Assembly: GCA_037974665.1 (NCBI GenBank) | Contig: CM075775.1 | Coordinates: forward strand, 32,741,732-32,805,731 | Direction of reading: 5' to 3' | Length of the DNA: 64,000 bases | From: Ehretia macrophylla | Taxonomy: Eukaryota; Streptophyta; Magnoliopsida; Boraginales; Ehretiaceae | Shown here: positions 11,866 through 22,685 of the stretch, one piece after another | How the letters are laid out: every line of letters starts with the position of its first letter | Numbering within the stretch: position 1 is the stretch's first letter | The notes under the pieces: model-generated | What the model saw: only the letters and a program-made list of their open reading frames with translations | The model's database searches: none | What the model was told of the DNA's origin: nothing | Translations under genes and position numbers: made by a program

Positions 11866-13013
11866 ACAATTGCTAGGAAGTATAACCTTGTGAACGTTTC
11901 ATTCTAGACATAACCAGCTTTGACATTTACTATAAACTATAGCCTACACCTTCTTAGAGAACATGGTCATTTACCATTTAGAGGTACGTGAACTCCACGC
12001 ACATATTTTTATCGTTTTTATACAATCAAATACCACTTCACATAACTTCTTGTAAACTGTTTATAATTTCAATATCAGGCGATCACGAGGACGATATAAA
12101 TTACATTCCAAGAATCTGATCCCTCAATACGAAACACTTTATGTCATTTCTTCGCGAATCTGACTTATCAACCATCGTGCCCAAAATGGTCTTCAAGGCA
12201 TTTGAGGATGTTAGGAAAGCAGATTTCATACTATATAACACCATGCAAGAACTTGAACCTGAGATTATATTAGCTTTGAATTAGAATCAGTCAGGTTATG
12301 CAGTTGGACTAGTTTCTGCCACGGACTTCACGAACAACATAGTTGCTAGGAGCTTATGGTCTGAATCAGACTGCAACGATTGGCTCAACACAAAACCTCA
12401 CGGTTCAGTTCTGTATGTCTCCTTTGGTAGCCTTGCCCAGGTTGATGAACAAGTTGCATTGGAAGTAGCATATGGGATTTTACTCAGTGAAGTAAATTTT
12501 CTCTGGGTGCTTCGTCCGGGTGTTGTGAGTTCAAATGATAATGATTCTTTGGCTGCTGAAATTTTGGATGTTGCCAAAGACCGAGGACTAATTGTGCCAT
12601 GGGGTCAGCAAAATGTTGTCCTTTCAAATGCTGCAATCGGGGGTTTCTTATCTCATTATGGATGGAATTCAATACTCGAGAGTATGTATTGTGGTATACC
12701 GCTGATTTGTTATCCATTTCTTTTTGATCAACTGACTAATCGAAAGCTAGTGGTTGAGGATTGGAAGATTAGGATCGATCTTTGTGATGGGATGAACATC
12801 ACAAGAGAGGAAGTTGCTAAGAAGATCAATGATTTGATGAGTGGAAAAGTTTCGGATGGCCTAAGGCAGGAGATTAAGAAAGTGATAAGACTATTAATGG
12901 ATGCATTGGATGAAAATGGATCATCAGAGAAAAACCTCTATCGATTTGTCAAGGATGTGAAATTTGAAATACATAGACGACGTACTTCATCCACCTATTC
13001 ATGCTTGAATTAA
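11866..13013 (+). pseudogene. UGT86A-like pseudogene (array copy B), 5'-truncated
   Basis: Homology starts inside exon 1 (codons for IARKYNLVNVSF), so the first ~145 residues, including the catalytic His and Asp, are missing. The exon 1 remnant (11866-11983) carries in-frame TAG and TAA where other copies read Trp and Gln (SFWTQP). The intron position is kept (11984-12078). Exon 2 has TGA at 12117-12119 and TAG at 12282-12284. Within the PSPG region Cys codons are replaced (WGQQ instead of WCQQ, HYGWNS instead of HCGWNS). The normal stop is lost, extending the frame to 13013. A 184-codon open stretch (12459-13013) remains but would not make an active enzyme. Confidence 0.93.
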
Positions 13014-14880
13014 CTAGAAATCGAGGTGTGATTGCAATACGTACACGAGGCATTCCTATATCATGTCTTCCATTAATGTGGGACATCACGTTTTAATACA
13101 CAGGTAGATGCTCTCACCTCATTTTAGTGCTCATGTCGCTTTCAATGTAGTCCAGCCTAAAATTTTCCGCCCAGTTCTTGTCTTTTAGTATCTAATTTCT
13201 CAATTCCAAATTGTCAGAAACTTAATGTCTCTGAGGCGAACCTTTAAAATCACAATAAACGTTGTAGGAATTTAACATCATAGTAGAGTAATTATTTGTC
13301 TGTTTGTTTCTAAATTCCGGCACTCTTTAGCTATAACATAGTCTAGACATCTACTTTGTCTCGTCCACTTCTCTTCATTGCAATCGATGATGTGAAAAAG
13401 TAGATTTTATCTTAAATAAAATCGTTGCCAAAAAACTTTTCAGGAAAATTTATTGTCATAAAACCAAAGGACCTTTCAGAGAACTCATCGTCATATAAAA
13501 ATGTGGGAGAAAAAGAACCTTTTAAGGAATTCATCGTCACAAACAAATCGAGGCCAAATAATTTTTTAGCAAATCCATGGTCATAAAAGAACCGAGACCC
13601 AACTTGAATATGAAATTGCATTCGTTCTAAATCAAAAACAGCCAAGCTATGCTGTTTTGCCCATATTTTTTCGGTCCATATGACAAAATGGTCCTTTGAT
13701 CCAAAAAATAAATTGGATCTCCAAAATTTGGAGCCCGAAGTATAGTGTGATACATTTTTAAGTATTCTTGTAGAAGATCCTGTGGAAAACTAGCTCGACA
13801 TTAGGATAATTAAAAACTTCATGTGGAATAGATCAAATGATATAGAGCCAAGAGAATAATTTGAGAAGGAAATGATAGCCCATGTTAAGTGGATACACAT
13901 AATCTTGTTTGCTTTATAAGTGGTTAATGTGTGTTCTGGACCTATCTATCTTTGCTAAGAGTTAAAGTATATATGGTTTAGCCTCTTCTTTCTTGATTCC
14001 AAGAAGATAGATCTTGAAAATTCAAGGAAGGTATAGAATATTAAGATGAGTGTTTGTGAATAGTTGGACTAATCCAATATAAATTCTTTTTATATGATTT
14101 CATTTCTAAATAGTTTAAATTTGCTAATAATAGGTGCGAAAGGCCTTACACAATATATATGTGCTTGTGTATGTGCATGTATATATGTGTATGGGGCCTA
14201 GCAAGGACTGCAATCCCCACTGATTTAAAAGAACATTAAAATTTTTATTCATTTTTTTAGAAAAATAAATAATTTTTTATGTATGTTTAGTTAAAAAAAA
14301 TTGATTAGTGTCCACTGAAAAAAAAAATGTACTCATATAATTGAAAATTTATGTGATTTTAACGCCCACTAAAAAAAATTTGGATCCACCCATGTGTACA
14401 TATAAGACAAAGCGAGTTAAATTGATTGGTTCGCTAAGAGCTTATATGAGATTTCGGTTCTGTTTGACCTAACTATCAAATTTTAGTTTTTGAACTATAG
14501 AGTTTTTGCAATAAAGTTTTGGTTAGAAGTGTTATTGATCAAAAGCTGTAGACTGTTTGGCCTAAATTGGGCAATATTGAGCTTTTAGAAAATTTGAGAA
14601 TAATATTATACTTTAAAAAATATGAAAGAGTATATTTGAAAATGAAAAAGAAAGCAGCTTCCCGCATTATATAAAAACAGTTTCGCAAAAGCATATTTTG
14701 AACAGCTCCAATTTGGAACTTTTGTTTTTCAGCTTTAACTTTTACCTAAAAACACTTTTAGAAATAGGTCAAACAAGTAAGATCAGCTTCTAAATTCATA
14801 GGAAGCACATTTAAGTGTCAAAAACCTAAGTCAAACAAATCCTTCTTCATGAAATTATCAATCTAAAATTTAACCCAATA
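13014..14880. repeat. Duplicated 3' flank of UGT copy B
   Basis: Matches the 3' flank of copy D (26626-28190) over most of its length, marking the right part of the duplicated block. No gene is seen. It contains the 387-bp insertion at 14456-14842, which is absent from the other block. Near 14195-14395 a short stretch begins GGGGCCTAGCAAGGACTGC and ends GGATCCACCCATG; it also occurs at about 27830-28030 and may be an old small transposon. Confidence 0.8.
14456..14842. mobile_element. Insertion of 387 bp with imperfect terminal inverted repeats
   Basis: The other block reads continuously GAGATTTCTTCGTG at about 28085-28098. Here 387 bases interrupt this site, flanked by TTC (14453-14455 and 14843-14845). 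The ends are imperfect inverted repeats: GGTTCTGTTTGAC on the left, and the reverse complement of the right end reads GGATTTGTTTGAC. It looks like a non-autonomous DNA transposon (MITE), superfamily unclear. Confidence 0.7.
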
Positions 14881-16959
14881 TAAAGCTGCTAAGCTCATTT
14901 AAGTTTTGACTCAAGCTCAATTTGGTAATTCTTATATCAACCATAAATCAAAAGTAAATGAAGCTATCCGAGTTTATTGATAACGATTGAGATTGATTTT
15001 TCGTTATTTTTTTCTTATTTTTTTTTTGGGTTCATACAAGGAACAATTTTATTGATAAAAAGAAAAACTTAACCATTTCCATCGAGGAAAAGGTCACGGT
15101 AAAAAATGGATGAAAGTGACGAAATGTTTTTGTTAATCTAAGAGAAGATGGTTATATTTAACTTGCTTTGCGATCCAGTCCGCTAAACCATTTGCTTGCA
15201 TTTGATTTCTCGTTCAAGTAAGTCAATGTCCGAAAGAAAAAAAAAAAGAAGTAAGTCAACGTTAGACATGTTTCAGAAGTCGATAAAATATTAAAAGTCA
15301 ACAAACTAAGATTTAGCTTACCTCGACAATTCATAACTTCGGACAAAAAAAAAAACTAATTCATAACTTTATAAAGAAATACAATCAGAGGGTCGGAAGC
15401 CTGATCACAAATCATAATATGAATATAAAGATATGAGGTTATGACATAATCCTTATGCCAATCTGTCATTCTAGACATAAAACGACCATAGATTCTTGTC
15501 ATAAACTCATACAGTATAAGCATATTATAATTGAGAGGATTGTGGCAAGGATTCTCATAGCCATAATAATTATGATGCATAAGATACTCATAGAGGCAAG
15601 TGTAGAGCATATTCATGTCATAGACGGAGAAGGAAAAGTTTATGACATGGATAAGAAACCGAGGAAAAATATTTTATTTCCGTTGGTTTCCCCTTTCATT
15701 TACATTCGACCCCTATTTATAAGAGGAAGTGGCAAGACCATATTACACCGACATCAGAGATACATGTGATACGCATGTGACTCTGAAACAAACATCCAAA
15801 CAACTTTTTTAAACGTAAATTCACGCGTGTACCCTACTTTAATAAAATAGAGAACATTATTACAAACGGACGCACAACTTTTAAAAAGAAAGAGGACAAA
15901 GGATATAATTAAAGTAAAAGATTCATTCTCGTGACTGCTTTATGGAGAGTTTTGACTCAGTGAATGATTAAAGTTGAAATAGTCTAATGAGTTCGAATTG
16001 ATATGTCCAAAGCTATGTCCCCATCGTGGAGGATTCTCGTGATCTTCAAAGTCATTCATATACATTGGATAAATCTCCCTGAGAATCTTGAAATAGTTCC
16101 AGATTGTTGTCTTGATATTCTTTCTTATACATGCTCTAAGAGAATTAATCCCAACTATCAAGATAAGCTAAATGGTCACACCAGTGTGCTATGTCAAAAA
16201 AAAAAAAATTTAAGCAATCTTGGGATTGCTTCAATGACAAAGCCAGCAAAGTTAATTTGCGGTCCCCCCGACCCTGTAGCACCGCCCCTGGACTACCTTA
16301 TCTGCATCTTTGTTCCTTTCTTGCGAATTCTTATCTTCATCTGTCTTTTTTCTCAAAAATCCAGTAATTCACTTGGTAATGATATATAGTCTGATTCACT
16401 TGGTAATGATGTATCACGAGTAGTAGTAAACTTAATAACGTTAGTATGCTAATTCTCATAGTATACTAGTACACGAGATGTATCATGAGTAGTAATTATT
16501 TTGGTAATATTATTTTGTTAATTCAAGAGAGGTGCTATTTGAAAAAAAAAATTATAATGACTTTGTATGTTTTAAGATATAACACTCGACAAAGAGTTGC
16601 AAATTTAGATGATAATTTTGTATGTATAACATATTTTTTATTTTAATATTGTAAACTCTATAATATTAACTAAATCTAGTAATGTGATTTTAATTTACTA
16701 TGTATAAATAAAAAAATATGTGTTTTCATTCTTGACACCTAAACAAATTTTTTATTTTTATTTTTTAAAACTGTTTTTTTAGAGCACTTTTGTCAAACGA
16801 ATTTTCTCTTTTTTATTTTAAAAACTTGTTTTAGAAACAATTATAATCAAACAAAATTTCTATTTTTTTATTTTTTAAAATAATTTTTCAAAACTGCTTT
16901 TAAAAACTGTTTTACAAAACTAAAACTAAAAAGCAAAAAAACTTTCAAACAGACCCGTG
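14881..16959. other. Intergenic between the two UGT blocks
   Basis: AT-rich sequence with A-runs and low complexity. Open stretches here (15356-15769, 16003-16389) overlap on both strands and show no recognisable motif or codon bias, so I do not call genes. The part from about 16740 to 16955 has repeated AAACTGTTTT-like phrases and ends with AAACAGACCC directly before the CDC48-derived fragment, possibly a small AT-rich transposon. Confidence 0.5.
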
Positions 16960-17128
16960 GCATTCCTTAGAAACTCTATCAATACTCGGTCTGAGCTCAC
17001 CGCTTCCCTTCACATCTCTCCAAAAAAAAATTATCAAACACACGCACACACAATCTCAACTCATCAAACATCATGTATATGGGTGCGTATCAAAAATTAT
17101 CGTAAGCCTCTTTCCTAGTATTTTCTCA

Positions 17129-17180
<52 letters not shown>

Positions 17181-17394
17181 GGGTGCGTATCTAGCTTTTT
17201 ATGTATACTTTTGTGATTATTTTTTCTGTAGAACTAGTAATGCTATATATGTATGTGTATGTATAAATTCTTTGGGGTTTTATGTATGATTTTGTGATGA
17301 TATGGTGTTGTAAAAATGGGATGAAGAGGGATTTTAGTACCGCGATACTGCAAAGGAAGAAGGCGCCAAATGGGCTGATAGTGGACGAAGTTGT
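16960..17394 (+). pseudogene. Broken copy of CDC48 promoter, leader and first exons (fragment 1)
   Basis: Sequence from GCATTCCTTAGAAACTC through the CT-rich leader and intron 1 to the exon-2 codons for [16 protein letters not shown] parallels the real CDC48 5' end (29390-29840). The TATA motif is altered (CTATCAATA against CTATAAATA), and exon 1 is lost after its ATG (the following bases are intron-like). Exon 2 homology stops after codons for VDEVV, where the sequence changes to DNA shared with the upstream region of copy D. It lies ~900 bp upstream of UGT copy C. It cannot encode CDC48, but might retain promoter activity. Confidence 0.88.
17131..17174. repeat. Compound (CT)n(AT)n microsatellite
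   Basis: A run of CT dinucleotides followed directly by AT dinucleotides, lying in the intron-1 equivalent of the CDC48 fragment. The real CDC48 has a shorter version at 29576-29592. Confidence 0.9.
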
Positions 17395-17433
17395 CGAGAG
17401 GGATTGGCTAGTTTTTCCATATCAATACAATTA

Positions 17434-17803
17434 CGAAAATTCTTCTATGAGGCATGTGCTAAATCTGTCACATCTACATGTCAAGTTGTTATTCTATGAG
17501 ACTAATCCACGTTAGTCTGTATCGTGTAAACATATCATGTCAGAATGTCATAAGTTTTTCTTTTTACTAATTTGGTATTACATAGTTTTAAATAAATTAT
17601 TATGATACTTCTACTTATGACAATTGATTGATATTTGTCAACTAATTAAAATACTTTTTGTCTATGTAGTTATGATAAATTTATCACATACCTTATAGAA
17701 GAAAAATCCATATAATTAAAATTAGGAAAACTTTTCAATCCGTCGAACTGTTGATGTGGACATATATGTGTAGGTCCCTGTAAGAAACTGATAAGTATTT
17801 CCT
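17434..17803. other. Extra ~370 bp upstream of UGT copy C
   Basis: Upstream of copy D the sequence TATCAATACAATTAAATTAAT runs without a break (about 24459-24480). Here ~370 bases separate the two halves, with ATTA-like sequence at both joints. It is either an insertion in C's upstream region or a deletion in D's. No terminal repeats were recognised. Confidence 0.55.
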
Positions 17804-18197
17804 ATTAAATTAATTTTCTTGACAAATGAAAATGACGTCCGCGTAAATTTGTCCGCTATTACTTGTCATTTCGTGTTGAGTCTTATGCTATTAGTTCCCT
17901 TCCTCTTCCATTTTGTCAGTAACTTCTTGTCTTGTTAATCAACGATCTTGGTCTGATTGTAAAACATTGCATATGGCTCTTAGTGTGATTATATTTAGTC
18001 TTACGTTTGGCTGCCGGACGATCCGACTATGAGACATTATATATGCGTCTCACTATGTAGGCACACTTGCATATTTCTCCTAAACTCTGACCTTCTTGAC
18101 TTCGCCATGCGGAATAAAATTTTGTGTACCGAGTTATCCTTTAGAGTTATCATATACTAACATGCACAATTCTTGTTTCGGTACCTTACCTGTCCTA

Positions 18198-18212
18198 TAT
18201 ATATATATATAT
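18198..18212 (+). promoter_or_regulatory. Probable TATA box of UGT copy C
   Basis: An expanded TATATATATATATA tract at the position of the conserved TATA motif of copies A and D, about 82 bases before the ATG at 18294. Confidence 0.5.
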
Positions 18213-18293
18213 TCACAAATACAGCATGATGTTTAAATCTAAACCATTCAAGAGCTATAATTCTTTCTCTCTTGTCTTCCAGAACTAAAATTC

Positions 18294-19862
18294 ATGGAGA
18301 AGAGAATGGTTGAGAATGATGAAAAACCGCATGCTATCATGATATGTTATCCTTTTCAAGGACATATAAACCCCTTTGTCAATCTAGCAATAAAGCTTGC
18401 TTCGAAGGGCTTCACCATCACATTTGTACACACCATATATGTTCACCAACAAATATCCCAAGCTAAACATGATCATCACACCACTCAGAGTGATGACCAT
18501 GTAGATATCTTTGTCAAACCACGTAAATCTGGTCTCGATATACGTTACACAACAATCAGTGATGGTCTCCCTCTGGATTTCGACCGATCTCTCAACCTTT
18601 GGCAGCATTTGGAATCGATTTTTAGCAATTTTCCATCTCATGTTGATGAACTTGTGGGAAAAATAATCCAGTTTTATCCATCTTCAGCTGCAATTTTGAT
18701 TGCTGACACTTTCCAATCATGGCCTGCAATAATTGCTAGGAAGTATAATCTTGTGAATGTTTCATTCTGGACACAACCAGCTTTGACATTTACTATAAAC
18801 TATCACCTACACCTTCTAAAAGAACATGGTCATTTACCATTTAGAGGTACGTGAACTCTATGTGCACACATTTTTATCATTTTTATACAATCAAATACCA
18901 CTTCACATAACTTCTTGTAAATTGTTTATAATTCCAATATCAGGCGATCACGAGGACGATATAAATTACATTCCAGGAGTCCGATCCCTCAATACGAAAC
19001 ACTTGATGTCATTTCTTCGCGAATCTGACTTATCAACCATTGTGCCCAAACTAGTCTTCAAGGCATTTGAGGATGTTAGGAAGGCAGATTTCATACTATA
19101 TAATACTGTGCAAGAACTTGAACCTGAGATTATATCAACTTTGAATTTGAATCAGCCGGGTTATGCAGTTGGACCAGTTTCTGCCACGGACTTCACGAAC
19201 AACATAGTTGCTAGGAGCCTATGGCCTGAATCAGACTGCAGCGATTGGCTCAACACGAAACCTCGCAGTTCAGTTCTGTATGTCTCATTTGGTAGTCTTG
19301 CCCAGTTTGATGAACAAGTTGCATTGGAAGTAGCATATGGGATTTTACTTAGTGAAATAAATTTTCTCTGGGTGTTTCGTCCGGTGTTGTGAGTTCAAAT
19401 GATAACGATTCTTTGGCTGCTGAAATTTTGGATGTTGCCAAAGACCAAGGACTAATTGTGCCATGGTGTCAGCAAAATGTTGTCCTTTCAAATGTTGCAA
19501 TCGGGGGTTTCTTATCTCATTGTGGATGGAATTCAATACTCGAGAGCATGTATTGTGGTGTACCGCTGATTTGTTATCCATTTCTTTTTGATCAACCGAC
19601 TAATTGAAAGCTAGTTGTTGAGGATTGGAAGATTGGGATTGACCTTTGTGATGGGATGAACATCACAAGAGAGGAAGTTGCAAAGAAGATCAATGATTTG
19701 ATGAGTGGAAAAGCTTCTGATGGCCTGAGGCAGAAGATTAAGAAAGTGAGAAGACTATTAATGGATGCATTGGATGAAAATGGATCATCAAAGAAAAACC
19801 TCAATCGATTTGTCAAGGATTTGAAATCTGAGATACATAAACGACGTACATCATCCACTTAA
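18294..19862 (+). pseudogene. UGT86A-like pseudogene (array copy C), frameshift and nonsense
   Basis: Full-length relative of copy A with the same exon layout: 18294-18846, a 97-base intron, and 18944-19862. Exon 1 is open and keeps the His (QGHINPF) and Asp (IADTF) of the active site. In exon 2 one G is missing at about 19383 (CCGGTG against CCGGGTG in copies B and D), which brings TGA into frame at 19390-19392, shortly before the PSPG box. A second lesion, TGA at 19605-19607, replaces the CGA of TNRKLV just after the PSPG box. The translated product would lack the sugar-donor domain. Few other changes suggest recent inactivation. Confidence 0.92.
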
Positions 19863-20853
19863 TCATGTTTGAATTAATTAGAAATCAAGGTGTGATTGAA
19901 ATACAGGAGGTACTTTTGTATCATGTTTTTCATCAATGTAGGATATCTCATTTTAACACATGGATGGATGCTTTCGTCTCATTTTAGTGCTCATGTGTAG
20001 TCTAGCCTAAAATTTTCTGCTCGTTTCATCTTTTAGTCTTTAATCGACCATATATAGTTGCACTTTCTCAATTCCAGATTATCAGCAACTTAATGTCTCT
20101 GAGGCTAACCTTTAAAATCATAATAAACATTGTGGGAATTTAACATCATAGTAGAGTAATTAGTTGACTATTTGTTTCTATATTCAGGCATTCTTTAGCT
20201 AGAGAAGTTATTCAGTCCGTATCCGCCTCTCACATATGAGGTGGGCCCAACTAATTCAGATTAGTCCGTCTGGATGGACTGAAACATTTTCCCTTTAGCT
20301 ATAACTTAGTCTAGACCTCTTCTTTGTCTCATAGCTTCTCTTCATTTTTTCTTTGGAAATATACTTGATTGAGACTAAACAAAATATAAATTTAACCAAT
20401 TTCCAAGTTGGGATGGTCATTCGCCAGAAAAATATACAATTTAGGGGAGAAGTTTGAAATCCAATCTAAAGCTAATTTAGACATTTGATATTCATTTGCC
20501 AGAAAATATGGCACAAGCTTTGTTGAGCGACGAACTAAAACCACTTACTTTTTTTTTTCCTGTGATTAAATAAGAAAAGAGTTTCATTAAGGTGCAAACT
20601 CATATCAAATTTACAAAAATTCTATGCAAAAAACTAACCAAGTGAAGCAAGAATACTATACAAGTCCACAAGAGACGACCGGTTTCGACAAATCTCTCTA
20701 TTCGTACGGCTATTCCAAAACTTCTTTTCAGCACAAATCTTCATGCGAATTAGACTGATATAACCACTTACTTGATTTCTGGTTCACCTCAATGTTTCAA
20801 AAGTCGTTAAAATATTTCATTAACCATAAAGTGACACTAATATGCATTGGTGG
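19863..20853. repeat. Duplicated 3' flank of UGT copy C
   Basis: Equivalent of 8716-9681 after copy A. The homology is interrupted at 20853 by the hAT element and resumes at 22678. No gene seen. Confidence 0.85.
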
Positions 20854-20873
20854 CACTGGCGGAGCTAAGTTAA

Positions 20874-20924
20874 GGCCAGGAGGTGCACATGCACCTCCTG
20901 GCCCACCCCTCACTTAGTGAGGGG
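20874..20924. repeat. Two subterminal hairpins in the hAT element
   Basis: GGCCAGGAGGTGCA (20874-20887) and its exact reverse complement (20890-20903) are separated by two bases. Directly after it, CCCCTCAC (20906-20913) pairs with GTGAGGGG (20917-20924). Subterminal palindromes of this sort are often transposase-binding regions in hAT elements; binding here is inferred. Confidence 0.85.
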
Positions 20925-21789
20925 CATATATGTCATTTTACATTTATATTTAAAAAAAAAAAAAAATTGCCAACCACAAAACCCCAAATCAGGTTTGTGT
21001 CTTCACTTGTTGCCACTGACTCACTGACGGGTCTTCAACATTCACTCACCATCGGCATCATCATTCATCAAGTCACCAACCAAGCCTTCAAATTGCAATA
21101 AAAAATTCCAAGCAGCAAAGGTAATTATCAATTTGCTTGTAATTGTAGACTTATAATTTCTTTTTATGTAATATTTGAGTTTGATAAAATTAGGGTTTAA
21201 ATTCAATTTTTGATTAGGTTGTTTCACAGATTATTTGTTATGTTAAATATACAAAAATTAGAAACATTATATTTGTGTAAACTCTACATATTATATTTGA
21301 TTTGGTTTATTTTGTGTTTGGTTTGGAGATATGAGTTGAATAAAAATTGAAAGAAAGAAGTCCAAAACCATGGAACAATCACAATCAGCCTATGTTGATT
21401 CTTTTTCTGATCTTTTGTTGCCTCTCAAGTTTTTAACATTGTGAAATCTGATCGAAATCGTGAAAGTTGAAATGCCATATTTTTTTCTTTTCTTCACTTT
21501 CAGGCAGAAAAGTCTCTGCCTTGGAATCTATCCAAGGCAGAGAAGTCTCTGACAAAGATCTTGATAGGCCTTCGTTTTGCTCTTTTTTTAATTCTTTTTT
21601 TGGGGCTTTTTTTTTATTGCTTTGGTTCTTAAGAAATGTTTATTTTCAATCTTGTTAAATTCCAAGCCATTAGCGGAAGTCTGGATTGGAAAAATTTTAG
21701 GGAAAAATTTATTTATATGAAATCTTCTATTGTTTATTTTGATTGATGTAATTATTAATTTTATATGTAGGTTATTGGTTATTAGATTG

Positions 21790-22419
21790 ATGGATAAGTT
21801 TCTAAAAAAAAAGTCAACTTTTGATCAACAATTTTTTTCCGAATGTAATGAAGATAATGCACGAAATTCTTCAAAGCAACCTCGAGTCGAAATCAACTTA
21901 GAAGATCTACAATCAGATCCTGGGTTACGTCCTAAAATTTCATTTTATCATCCTAATGATCGAGATAAAATACGGAGATATTACTTACAAAAAGGACCAT
22001 GTCAACTTTTTCATCATGATTTTTCCAAGAAAAAAATTGGGGATAGGTTTCGGAAGTTTTGTTCCTCTTGGTTCAATGAATTTAGTAATTGGTTGGAGTA
22101 TAGCATAGCAAATGATGCTGCATATTGTTTATGTTGTTATCTTTTTAAGCCTGATCATGGAAAGCAAGCAGGTAGAGATACATTTGTTATAGATGGGTTT
22201 CAAGGTTGGCATAAAAAAGATAAATTGAACCAACATGTTGGAGGTCCAAATAGTGCACATAACATTGCTTGGAAGAAGTGTGAAGACTTGATGAAGCAAA
22301 ACCAGCACATTGAAGTTGCTATTAATAGGCAATATGAACACGTTTCAAAAGATGTGTTTAATACCATCGACAATGAGTTGATTATTCGACGATTTCAAAA
22401 GATGAAAACACGCCGATGA
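21790..22419 (+). CDS. Truncated hAT transposase, TTF-type zinc finger (ZMYM1-like)
   Basis: The frame from ATG at 21790 (MDKFLKKKS, a usual start in this family) gives 209 residues. It contains a basic/acidic N-terminal tail and then the TTF-type zinc finger: FRKFCSSWF.. followed by W..YS..NDAAYCLCCYLF, with the Cys pair near residues 114-117, then GFQGWHKK. Family members run to ~700-800 residues with a DUF4371 region, an RNase H-like core and a C-terminal dimerisation region. All of these are missing, because the frame stops soon after AINRQYEHVS. An upstream in-frame extension to 21730 is probably intron, since TATGTAG precedes the start. It is unlikely to catalyse transposition. Confidence 0.8.
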   Translation: MDKFLKKKSTFDQQFFSECNEDNARNSSKQPRVEINLEDLQSDPGLRPKISFYHPNDRDKIRRYYLQKGPCQLFHHDFSKKKIGDRFRKFCSSWFNEFSNWLEYSIANDAAYCLCCYLFKPDHGKQAGRDTFVIDGFQGWHKKDKLNQHVGGPNSAHNIAWKKCEDLMKQNQHIEVAINRQYEHVSKDVFNTIDNELIIRRFQKMKTRR

Positions 22420-22685
22420 CAGTTATAAAAGGTACTCTTCTATTTCAGGATCTATATATATTTACTTTCTTTGTTTTTTATGTTATGTAATTAGTGGATA
22501 TGCTTTTTTGCTTACATTTTTATATTTGTTATAATGTGTATCAAATGAGGGGCATTTACTTAAATACTTCATTTATAAATTATACCATAGTGTACTTAAA
22601 TTAAATATCATTAATACATAAATAACTTGGGTGGCGGAACGGCACCCCCTAACCCCGGGTGCCTGGCTCCGCCATTGATTGGTGG

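Larger units (their letters stand above)
20854..22677 (+). mobile_element. hAT-type DNA transposon, 1824 bp, internally deleted
   Basis: Flanked by a perfect 8-bp target duplication ATTGGTGG (20846-20853 and 22678-22685). The paralogous spacer after copy A holds the uninterrupted site (GCATTGGTGGTG, near 9677). Terminal inverted repeats are CACTGGCGGAGC on the left and, reverse-complemented, CAATGGCGGAGC on the right. Eight-base duplications with ~12-bp TIRs fit hAT. The element encodes only the N-terminal zinc-finger part of a transposase, so it is non-autonomous. Confidence 0.95.

Noticed and set aside
15356..16389. Several open frames of 73-128 codons on both strands between the UGT blocks
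   Set aside because: Mutually overlapping, AT-rich, without motifs, splice logic or paralogues.
17282..17515. 77-codon open frame containing CDC48-like residues
   Set aside because: It is part of the duplicated CDC48 fragment; upstream residues come from intron sequence and downstream ones from unrelated DNA, so it is not an independent gene.
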